Source: JAKQHY01 sp034429475 (lineage in GTDB: Bacteria; Chloroflexota; Anaerolineae; B4-G1; SLSP01). Taken from it: 20,403 nucleotides of DNA. A model generated the notes under the pieces. That model did not search any database and had not been told where the DNA came from. It saw only the letters and a list, made by a program, of their open reading frames with translations. The DNA is taken from positions 1-20,403 of the forward strand of contig DAOUGD010000069.1 of the NCBI GenBank assembly GCA_034429475.1, written 5' to 3'. Positions 6,832 through 14,160 of the stretch are shown in pieces. The first letter of the stretch is position 1; every line of letters starts with the position of its first letter. A program made the translations under genes and the position numbers.

Positions 6832-7671
6832 ATGGCTGAATATTACACGCTGGAAGCCTTTCAAGAGGCGGTGGCGGCGATCCGCCGCCACACAGACCTT
6901 GTCCCCCAGGTGGGCATCATTCTCGGCTCCGGTTTGAATCCGTTGGCCGAAGCTGTCACGCGCGCGGTTGAGATTCCTTTTGGGATGATTCCGCATTTTC
7001 CCGTTTCTACAGTAGTCGGGCATCAGGGGCGTCTGTTGCTCGGCGACCTGGACGGGACGCCCGTGGCAGTGATGCAAGGCCGCGCGCATTACTACGAAGG
7101 TTACAGCATGGCGCAGGTGGGCCTACCGGTGCGGGTGATGAAGCTGTTGGGCGCCGAAACGTTGATTGTGACCAATGCCGCAGGCGGCCTCAACCTGACC
7201 TATCAAGCCGGCGACGTGATGGTTATCGGCGATCACATCAACTTGATCGGCATGGCCGGACTGAATCCGCTGCGCGGCCCCAATCTGGCGGAATTCGGCC
7301 CGCGCTTCCCCAGTATGAACGAGGCTTATGAGCCAGCGTTGCGGGAACTGGCGCGGGCGGCGGCGTTGGCGGGCGGCATTCCCCACCACCAGGGCGTCTA
7401 TATTTGCCTGGCCGGACCGAGCTTTGAGACGCCGGCCGACGTGCGCTTCCTGCGGCTGATCGGAGCGGACGCCGTGGGGATGTCCACCGTGCCGGAGGTG
7501 ATCACGGCCCGGCACTGCGGGATGCGGGTGCTAGGATTGTCGGGCATCAGCAATAAACTGATGGGCGAGGAAGGCGCGCCGGCTCCCAATCACGAGGAAG
7601 TGTTGGCGGCAGGTGAGCTGTTGGTCCCTCGTTTGGCGACGATTATCCGTGGAGTGCTGCGCGCGTTATGA
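6832..7671 (+). CDS. punA: Purine nucleoside phosphorylase (PNP-I type)
   Basis: This 279-residue enzyme splits purine nucleosides with phosphate to a free base and ribose-1-phosphate, for salvage. It matches the trimeric PNP/MTAP family, with numbering close to the human enzyme: phosphate site S33 (LGSGL), H64 (GHQGR), R84 and H86 (GRAHYYEGY); sugar and base site E199 (GPSFET), M217 and N241 (SNK). The Asn at 241, where MTAP has Asp, points to 6-oxopurines (inosine and guanosine). AAGGAGG at 6819-6825 precedes the ATG at 6832 by six bases. An earlier ATG at 6828 is in another frame and stops after three codons. Its stop overlaps the next start (ATGA). Confidence 0.95.
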   Translation: MAEYYTLEAFQEAVAAIRRHTDLVPQVGIILGSGLNPLAEAVTRAVEIPFGMIPHFPVSTVVGHQGRLLLGDLDGTPVAVMQGRAHYYEGYSMAQVGLPVRVMKLLGAETLIVTNAAGGLNLTYQAGDVMVIGDHINLIGMAGLNPLRGPNLAEFGPRFPSMNEAYEPALRELARAAALAGGIPHHQGVYICLAGPSFETPADVRFLRLIGADAVGMSTVPEVITARHCGMRVLGLSGISNKLMGEEGAPAPNHEEVLAAGELLVPRLATIIRGVLRAL

Positions 7672-8417
7672 GTGTGGTGTTGGCGTGGTTGAGTCGTCAG
7701 GCCGTCATCGTGTATGGCCTGTGCGTGCTGGGGGCGGTGGGGTACATGATTTCGGCCGGCACCTTCAAACGTCGGCGCGACATCGCGCAGTTTTCGTTGG
7801 AGCGCGAGGTGCATCAGCAGCGGATGGTGCGGGCGTGGACGATGGCAGTAATCTTTCTCTTGCTAGGGGGAGTGGTTTTTGTAGTCAAAACTTTCGTGCT
7901 ACCAGCGCCACCGGCGCCGGTGAGGCTTACCCCCACGTTGCAAGTGGGCCTGCGCACCCCCACGCCGTCGCCGTTTCCCACTCTGGCGGCGACCGGCAGC
8001 GTAACACAGGTGGTGGTTTCCGGCCCTACACCGGTCGCCACGGAGTCGTCTGTGCCGCTTCCGACGACGGCCCCGGTGGAAGCCACTCTGCCGGACTGTC
8101 CCTCTCCTGGGGCGCAGGTAACTTCTCCCGTCGCCAATACCAATTTGTTGGGGGTGGTGGAGATTTTTGGCACAGCCAAGGTCAATTCCTTCTCCTTTTA
8201 TAAGTTTGAGGTGCGGTTCCCCGGGGCAGACACTCCCAACTTTATTGCTCAGTACAACGCCGTCAAGGAGAACGATTTGTTGGGAGTATGGGACATTTCT
8301 GATCCGACTCTCTACCCACCGGGTGGCCCTTATCAATTTCAGTTGGTCGTCGTGGACATTTATGGGAATACCACGACGTGTACCATTCCATTAAATATTG
8401 TGGCTACACAGCCGTGA
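7668..8417 (+). CDS. Membrane-anchored protein with Thr/Pro stalk and outer beta domain
   Basis: I do not recognise a named family for this 249-residue protein. It has two N-terminal hydrophobic segments (about 12-30 and 57-77) around a charged loop (KRRRD...EREVHQQR). Next comes a Pro/Thr-rich linker (80-142) like the stalks of exported Chloroflexota proteins, and then a C-terminal domain (144-245) rich in beta strands. C144 and C238 bracket that domain and could form a disulphide. The domain ends VVVDIYGNTTTCTIPLNI, resembling Ig-like or fibronectin-type folds. The likely topology is two helices with the beta domain outside the cell. The start overlaps the PNP stop codon by four bases, so it is transcribed with PNP. 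Function unknown; possibly surface binding or cell-wall association. Confidence 0.8.
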   Translation: MSVVLAWLSRQAVIVYGLCVLGAVGYMISAGTFKRRRDIAQFSLEREVHQQRMVRAWTMAVIFLLLGGVVFVVKTFVLPAPPAPVRLTPTLQVGLRTPTPSPFPTLAATGSVTQVVVSGPTPVATESSVPLPTTAPVEATLPDCPSPGAQVTSPVANTNLLGVVEIFGTAKVNSFSFYKFEVRFPGADTPNFIAQYNAVKENDLLGVWDISDPTLYPPGGPYQFQLVVVDIYGNTTTCTIPLNIVATQP

Positions 8418-8426
8418 GGGGGAACA

Positions 8427-8960
8427 ATGGTGCATATCCGAGCGTCACGCGAGAAAGACTTTACTGCTTGTCTGGACCTGGACCTGGCTTACGAGACCGA
8501 TTTTGCCTGGCAGATGGAGGAGTTGAGCACTGAGGGGGAATGGGGGGCGCGTTTTCGGGAAGTGCGGCTGCCGCGCCGCCAGCGCGTCATACCTCTGTTT
8601 GTGCCGGAGCAACGTGTTCCGGCCTGGGAACGTTGTGATGGTTTCTTTGTGGCGGCGGAACAGCGGAAGGTGGTAGGGTACATCGCATTACAGTTGGAGT
8701 TGGCGTGCCAGCAGGCGCGCATCGTGGATTTAGCTGTGGGAGAGGCCTACCGGCGTCAGGGAGTGGGGACGGCGTTGTTGCAGTATGGGGTCGAGTGGTG
8801 TCTGCGGCACACTGCGCCGCAGGTGATCTTTGCCTGTGCACTCAAAGCCCATCCGGCCGTCAGCTTTGCCCTGAAGCACCACTTTGCGTTCTGCGGCTAC
8901 CAGGACGCTTATTGGCCGGAACAGACAGCGGCGCTCTTTTTCCGTAAGCGATTGCGTTGA
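8427..8960 (+). CDS. GNAT-family N-acetyltransferase
   Basis: This 177-residue protein has the acetyl-CoA-binding motif A of the GNAT superfamily, VGEAYRRQGVGTALL (104-118), with the pyrophosphate loop RRQGVG at 109-114. The preceding strand (VDLAV) and the later ALKAHPAVSFALKHHFAFCGY segment fit the rest of the fold. The acceptor cannot be told from the sequence; ribosomal proteins, small amines and antibiotics are all substrates of related enzymes. The ATG at 8427 is preceded by GAGGGGGAA. It lies nine bases after the membrane-protein stop codon and 17 bases before the next gene, in the same run of genes. Confidence 0.88.
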   Translation: MVHIRASREKDFTACLDLDLAYETDFAWQMEELSTEGEWGARFREVRLPRRQRVIPLFVPEQRVPAWERCDGFFVAAEQRKVVGYIALQLELACQQARIVDLAVGEAYRRQGVGTALLQYGVEWCLRHTAPQVIFACALKAHPAVSFALKHHFAFCGYQDAYWPEQTAALFFRKRLR

Positions 8961-8977
8961 GCGTGTAGCGGGCCGTT

Positions 8978-10846
8978 ATGGGATGGCAGGGTTTTCTGAT
9001 TCGCGTCAATGACGTTTTAACCATTGGCGTCGGCATTACCGCTTTCGCGCTGGCGCTCTACCTGTGGTTTTACAACCGGGAGAGCCGGGTGGCGCGCTCC
9101 TTTTTGGGATTGTTGGGCTGCGTGCTCGGTGTCTATCTGGTGGATTTGCTGTTAACCAACATCACCAACCTGGCCCGCGCCAGCGCTTTGCTCCGTATCC
9201 AGTGGATAGGGATTGCTTTTACCCCGGCCTTCTATTTGATGTTCGTCCGAGCGATCCGGCAATCGGTGCTGGAGGATCACCCCGCGTCGTGGGTGCGCCC
9301 TGTCAGTTTCTCGGCCAGCGCCCTCGTGCTATTGTGTGTGATGTACACTGATTGGGTCGTCGTCGGTGGGCGGATTTCGGCAGGGGTATTTCACATGCAG
9401 CCCGGTCCGCTTTTTTATCCCTTTGCGGCCTATTTGGGGGCGACGATCCTTTGGGGGTTGCGCGCCACGTGGTTGGCCCGGCAGCGGTGTTACACACGCG
9501 CAGCCCGCCGCCGTATGACCTACCTCTCTATCGGCTTTGTTGCGCCGGCGATGGGGGTCTTCCCCTACTTGCTGTTAACCGGTTGGCCGACGCAACTGCC
9601 GCCCGTATTCCTCTGGCTGTTTCTCATCGTGGGCAACGTAGCCGTGGCGAGCATGCTGGTGCTGGTGGCCTACAGCGTGGCGTTTATTGGCGCTTTGACC
9701 CCTGATCGCGTCATCAAACACCGGCTGGTGCGGTTTTTGCTGCGCGGGCCGCTGGCCGCGATTTTGGCGTTAAGCGCCTTTGCGGTAGGCTGGCTGTTGG
9801 AGCCGGGGTTGGGGCTGGGACAGTTCACGTTGTCTCTCATTGCGATGGGTGTCACGGTGGTGCTGGTGCAACTGGGCGTCGAGCTGGCTAAACCGGTGCT
9901 GGACCTGGCGCTGTACCGGGAGGGGCGCGCGGAAGTGGCCCAGGTGCAGGAATTGAGCCAACGGCTGCTCACCACCGCCGACTTGCGGCAGTTCCTGGAA
10001 AATGTCCTGGCCGCATTGTGTGAATTGTTGCGCAGCAAAGGGGGCTTTCTGGCGATCCTGGTGGACGACAAACTTTCCTGGGAAGTTTGGTGCGATCTTT
10101 GGCTGACGCCCGAAACGCGCGCCGAGATCCCGCTGGCGGAAGTCGCGCGGGCGAACCAGCAGGACCTTTTCATCTTCTGGGACGGCTACTGGGTGATTCC
10201 CATCCGCGGCCGCGAGGATCAGGTATTGTTAGGGCTAGCTGGTCTACAGTCGCCGGAGATTCCGCTGCCCCTGACGGGAGCGCAGGCGGACTTGTTGGCG
10301 CAACTGCATCTTCAGATTGCGACCGCCCTCGAAGACCGCCGTCTACAGCAGGAAGTCTTTGCCGCCTTTTCCCCGCTGCTGCCGGAGTTGAAGGACATTC
10401 AACAGCGCGGCCGGATGTTGCGTTACGAGGGGCAGGTCGTCGAAGGGTTTTCGGCGAACCTCTCGCCAGAGCTGCCCCACTGGGTCCATGATGCGCTGGC
10501 GCATTATTGGGGCGGGCCGCGGCTTACCGAAAATCCGCTGCTAGAGCTGGCGGTCGTCAAACAGGCCGCCAGCGCCTACGACGGCAATTCCGTCAAGGGC
10601 CTGCGCACTGTCCTGGCGGAAGCCATCGAGCAATTGCGTCCCGACGGCGAGCGTCAGTTGACAGCTCCGGAGTGGTTGTTATACAATATCCTGGAAATGA
10701 AATTCTTGCGGGGCCACAAGGTGCGGGAGGTGACGTTGAAACTGGCCGTCAGCGAGGCCGATTTCTACCGCAAACAACGGATCGCCATCGAAAACCTAGC
10801 ACAGATTATCGCAGAGATGGAAAGAGCCGCGCAGAAACCCGTATAA
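8978..10846 (+). CDS. Multi-helix membrane sensor without kinase domain
   Basis: This 622-residue protein starts with about nine transmembrane helices (roughly 11-32, 40-62, 72-92, 108-128, 143-165, 180-201, 210-237, 254-274, 281-302). The first part looks like the 7TM sensor region found in some histidine kinases. A linker helix (315-345) leads to a GAF-like domain (about 335-455). There is no H-box and none of the N, G1 or G2 motifs of a kinase ATPase, and no GGDEF, HD-GYP or adenylate-cyclase motif. The C-terminus (560-615) is helical and basic (LRGHKVREVTLKLAVSEADFYRKQR) and could be a helix-turn-helix. I infer a membrane-bound one-component sensor or regulator, but no family name can be given with certainty. 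The ATG at 8978 lacks a strong ribosome binding site. Confidence 0.7.
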   Translation: MGWQGFLIRVNDVLTIGVGITAFALALYLWFYNRESRVARSFLGLLGCVLGVYLVDLLLTNITNLARASALLRIQWIGIAFTPAFYLMFVRAIRQSVLEDHPASWVRPVSFSASALVLLCVMYTDWVVVGGRISAGVFHMQPGPLFYPFAAYLGATILWGLRATWLARQRCYTRAARRRMTYLSIGFVAPAMGVFPYLLLTGWPTQLPPVFLWLFLIVGNVAVASMLVLVAYSVAFIGALTPDRVIKHRLVRFLLRGPLAAILALSAFAVGWLLEPGLGLGQFTLSLIAMGVTVVLVQLGVELAKPVLDLALYREGRAEVAQVQELSQRLLTTADLRQFLENVLAALCELLRSKGGFLAILVDDKLSWEVWCDLWLTPETRAEIPLAEVARANQQDLFIFWDGYWVIPIRGREDQVLLGLAGLQSPEIPLPLTGAQADLLAQLHLQIATALEDRRLQQEVFAAFSPLLPELKDIQQRGRMLRYEGQVVEGFSANLSPELPHWVHDALAHYWGGPRLTENPLLELAVVKQAASAYDGNSVKGLRTVLAEAIEQLRPDGERQLTAPEWLLYNILEMKFLRGHKVREVTLKLAVSEADFYRKQRIAIENLAQIIAEMERAAQKPV

Positions 10847-10901
10847 GCCGGCGGGCAAGGTGTAGGGGTTGCGGGTTTAGTTAGGGCAAGGAGTGATACC
10901 C

Positions 10902-11837
10902 ATGGATCGTTATATTCCCCCGTATGTTTCTCCCGATGAGGATTATTGGAGAACGATTTTGGAACAAGGACCGGTGAGCGCCGGCCCGACGCCCAGCATC
11001 TGGGAATGGACAGAGGCTTCTCCCATTGCCGACGCAATCTGGGACGAGGCGCGCACTTTGCAAGAAACCCACACCATCCTGGAACTGGTCATTGACAACT
11101 TCAATCGGGGCGGAGTAATGGCGCACTGGAAGGGGATCGAATGTTTTGTGCCGGCCTCCCATTTGGCTGAATACCCTTTTCCAGCCGATTTGGATGCGCG
11201 CGAGGTGTGCTTTTCCCGGTACGTGGGGCGGCAGTTGCGCCTGTGCATCATTGAGGTGGAACCGCACCGCAGTCGGATTTTGCTCTCTGAGCGGCAGGTA
11301 GCGGAATGTGAGATGGCGGCGCCGGAATGGCCCGGCTGGCTGAGTGTGGGGCGGGTGTGCGAAGGCACTGTGACCAGCGTGCGGCCGTTTGGCGCGTTTG
11401 TGGACATTGGCCCACTGGAGGGGATGGTGCATATTTCCGAAATTTCCTGGGGACGTGTCCGCCATCCCCGCGACTTTCTGGAGCCAGGCCAGAACGTGCG
11501 GGTCAAAATTCTCAACGTAGACCATGAACACCAGCGGGTGGGATTGAGCATCAAGCGCCTCAATTCTAACCCCTGGACCTCAGTCGAAAGCCATATCAAG
11601 CCGGGCGACGTCCTGCTGGGTGAAGTGGTGAGCGTGGAACGCTTTGGGGTTTTCCTGGAATTGTTGGATGGCCTGGAGGGACTGCTGCACGTTTCTGAAT
11701 TGGAAAACACCTTGATACCTCAACGCGCCTATCAGGTGGGGCAGAAGGTACCGGTTCGCATCCTGGAAATTATGCCGGACGAACACCGCATTGCTTTGGG
11801 CCTGGTGGATGCAGGCATGATTCATGCCGCCGCGTAA
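10902..11837 (+). CDS. S1-domain RNA-binding protein (second S1 paralogue)
   Basis: This protein of about 311 residues has three S1 OB-fold domains at about 57-132 (degenerate), 148-218 and 233-303. The second is canonical (RPFGAFVDIGPLEGMVHIS), and the third reads ERFGVFLEL and GLLHVSELE. It is a paralogue of the S1 protein encoded at 297-1604, without that protein's acidic tail and with an unrelated N-terminal stretch of about 55 residues. I start it at ATG 10902 because AAGGAG (10888-10893) lies eight bases ahead; an in-frame GTG at 10893 overlaps the ribosome binding site itself. Its role may be in translation of special mRNAs, RNA decay or transcription. The coding end overlaps the ftsK start by 14 bases, suggesting coupled translation. 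Confidence 0.88.
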   Translation: MDRYIPPYVSPDEDYWRTILEQGPVSAGPTPSIWEWTEASPIADAIWDEARTLQETHTILELVIDNFNRGGVMAHWKGIECFVPASHLAEYPFPADLDAREVCFSRYVGRQLRLCIIEVEPHRSRILLSERQVAECEMAAPEWPGWLSVGRVCEGTVTSVRPFGAFVDIGPLEGMVHISEISWGRVRHPRDFLEPGQNVRVKILNVDHEHQRVGLSIKRLNSNPWTSVESHIKPGDVLLGEVVSVERFGVFLELLDGLEGLLHVSELENTLIPQRAYQVGQKVPVRILEIMPDEHRIALGLVDAGMIHAAA

Positions 11838-14160
11838 GCAGACCGCATACAGCGCCGGGCGGATGGCGCGCCCACGCGGCAACGCCGGCAGCAGAGCTTC
11901 CCGGAACCGCCCGACCGGAGCGCCATCCGCCACATCCCCCTGGCTGGCTGTCGGGCAGCAGATATGGACGATGGCGAGTGGCCCGATTGGTCAGCAATTG
12001 CTGGCCCTGGTAGTGACGATCTTCGGATTGCTCACCTTCATCGCGGTCTTGGGCAAGACTTCTGGCACTTTGATCACAGGGTGGGCGCGTTTGCTGGTCT
12101 TTCTCTTCGGCTGGGGCGCGTATCCGATGGCGGTGATGCTTATCGCGTTGGGATTGCTGTGGCTACGCCATCTCGTCCATCAACCGATGACCTGGCGTTG
12201 GCGACCGTTCCTCGGCTTTGAGCTGGCCTTTGTGGCGCTTCTCACCCTGACCCACATCTTCATGAGCCACTACGGCTGGTCGCTCATTGAGACCGGTCGC
12301 GGCGGCGGCGTGGTGGGCTGGTCGCTCTACGTGTTCTTGAGCGATTACGTCGGCCCTCTGATCGCCGGCATCCTGATGACGGGGATGATGCTGTTCGGCA
12401 TCGGCCTGGCCTTCGATCTGACTTCCGGCGACGTGAAGACGTTTGGGGAGCGACTGCGGGAAGTGGTTGCTGCCTACCAGGCGCGACAGACTGCTCGCCG
12501 CGCCGATCGGGAGCGCCGCCAGGCGGAGAAATCCCAACCGGCGGCGCCGCAGCCTGCTTCCGCGATTTCGCCCGTGTCGTCGGCGGAGACACAGGCTGTC
12601 GTCCCCCTCACCGTCGCCACGGTGGCTGCGGCGTCTACTGCCGCTGTCGCCTCCATAGCGCCGGCGGTGGTTGCGCCCCCGCTTGAAGCGCTGCCCACCG
12701 CCCCGTCCATGACGCTTCCCCCGTTGACGCTGTTGAAACCCGCCCGCAGCGGCGGCGTGGATCAGGAGGAATTGCGTCGTAAGAGCCGCATCATCGAAGA
12801 GACGCTGGCGCAATTCGGCGTTCCGGCGCGGGTGACGGAGGTACGCCCCGGCCCAACGGTGACGCAGTTTGGCGTTTCCCCTGGCTACGTCAGCCGCGGT
12901 CCCGAAGGCGAGGAACAGCGCAAGGTGCGCGTCAGCCAGATCGCCTCGTTGGCGGACGATCTCGCGTTGACGCTGGCGGCCAAAGCGCTGCGCATCGAAG
13001 CGCCCGCGCCGGGCCGCGCCGTGGTTGGCATCGAAGTCCCCAACGAGGAAGTCAGCCTTGTCTCCGTGCGCAACATCCTGGAAAGTGAGCAATTCCAAAA
13101 GTGCCGCAAGCCGCTGTGTTTTGCCGTGGGGATGGACGTCGCCGGGACGCCCATCGTGGCCGATCTGTCGGTCATGCCGCACCTGCTAGTTGCCGGAACG
13201 ACCGGCAGCGGCAAGTCCGTCTTCGTCAAGGTGCTGGCTGCCAGTCTGGTGATGTTCAACACGCCGGAGACCCTCCGCCTGGTGACCATTGATCCCAAAA
13301 TGGTCGAATTGAGCCACTTGAACGGCCTGCCGCACCTGTTGGGGCGCACCGAGACCGACCTGGAGGCCATCATTCGCGCGCTGCGGTGGGTGGCGCATGA
13401 GATGGATCGGCGTTACAAACTGTTTGCGACGGCGGTCGCGCGCAACCTCGACGACTACAACCGGAAGATGAACGCCTCCGCCGGGGAGACTTTGCCCCGC
13501 ATCGTGGTGTTGATTGACGAACTGGCCGACTTGATGATGGCCATCCCGGAAGAAACCGAGCGCACTCTGACCCGCATCGCGCAGATGGCGCGGGCGACCG
13601 GCATCCACCTGGTGGTGGCGACCCAACGGCCTAGCACCGACGTCGTGACTGGCCTGATCAAGGCGAACTTCCCGGCGCGGATCAGCTTTGCGACGACCAG
13701 CGTCGTGGATTCGCGGGTGATCATTGATACGCCGGGCGCTGAGTCGCTCGTGGGGCGCGGTGATATGTTGTTTCTGCCGCCGGATGCCCCCGTCCCGATG
13801 CGCGTCCAGGGCTGTTACATCTCGGATGAAGAACTGGAAACTGTCATCCACGCCTGGCAGCGGTTGGCCGGGGCCACGCCGGCCAAGTCGCCCTGGGTAG
13901 AAATGGTGGAAGCGTCTGGCCCGGACACGCTGCGCCTGGAAGGCCAGCCGGAGGATGCCGATTTACTGGAGCAGGCGATTGCACTGGCGCGAAACAAGGG
14001 CGACATTTCCACCTCTAGCTTACAGCGACGACTACGCATCAGCTATCCGCGCGCGGCCCGGTTGATGGAAGAGATGGAGCGGATGGGGCTGGTGGGGCCG
14101 CAGGAGAGCGCCGGGCGCAAGCGCCGAGTCATCCTGGGAGACGAGGAGGACGAGAACTGA
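11824..14160 (+). CDS. ftsK: FtsK/SpoIIIE DNA translocase
   Basis: This 778-residue septal ATPase pumps chromosomal DNA during division and activates Xer recombination. Membrane segments lie at about 57-77, 89-113, 127-147 and 163-197, followed by an Ala/Pro-rich linker (about 200-310) much shorter than in E. coli. The motor (about 320-695) has Walker A GTTGSGKS at 458-465 and Walker B IVVLIDELAD at 560-569. The late motifs ATQRPSTDVVTG and GRGDML are also intact. The C-terminal gamma winged helix (about 718-771, STSSLQRRLRISYPRAARLM) should read polar DNA guide sequences. The ATG at 11824 lies inside the end of the S1 gene; ATG 11863 is an alternative. Its stop shares one base with the histidine-kinase start (TGATG). 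Confidence 0.96.
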   Translation: MPPRKQTAYSAGRMARPRGNAGSRASRNRPTGAPSATSPWLAVGQQIWTMASGPIGQQLLALVVTIFGLLTFIAVLGKTSGTLITGWARLLVFLFGWGAYPMAVMLIALGLLWLRHLVHQPMTWRWRPFLGFELAFVALLTLTHIFMSHYGWSLIETGRGGGVVGWSLYVFLSDYVGPLIAGILMTGMMLFGIGLAFDLTSGDVKTFGERLREVVAAYQARQTARRADRERRQAEKSQPAAPQPASAISPVSSAETQAVVPLTVATVAAASTAAVASIAPAVVAPPLEALPTAPSMTLPPLTLLKPARSGGVDQEELRRKSRIIEETLAQFGVPARVTEVRPGPTVTQFGVSPGYVSRGPEGEEQRKVRVSQIASLADDLALTLAAKALRIEAPAPGRAVVGIEVPNEEVSLVSVRNILESEQFQKCRKPLCFAVGMDVAGTPIVADLSVMPHLLVAGTTGSGKSVFVKVLAASLVMFNTPETLRLVTIDPKMVELSHLNGLPHLLGRTETDLEAIIRALRWVAHEMDRRYKLFATAVARNLDDYNRKMNASAGETLPRIVVLIDELADLMMAIPEETERTLTRIAQMARATGIHLVVATQRPSTDVVTGLIKANFPARISFATTSVVDSRVIIDTPGAESLVGRGDMLFLPPDAPVPMRVQGCYISDEELETVIHAWQRLAGATPAKSPWVEMVEASGPDTLRLEGQPEDADLLEQAIALARNKGDISTSSLQRRLRISYPRAARLMEEMERMGLVGPQESAGRKRRVILGDEEDEN

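Noticed and set aside
12163..13182. A 339-codon open frame on the minus strand opposite ftsK
   Set aside because: It is an antisense shadow of a gene with clear FtsK motifs; its translation is rich in Arg, His and Gly without any recognisable domain, as expected for a complementary frame in GC-rich DNA.
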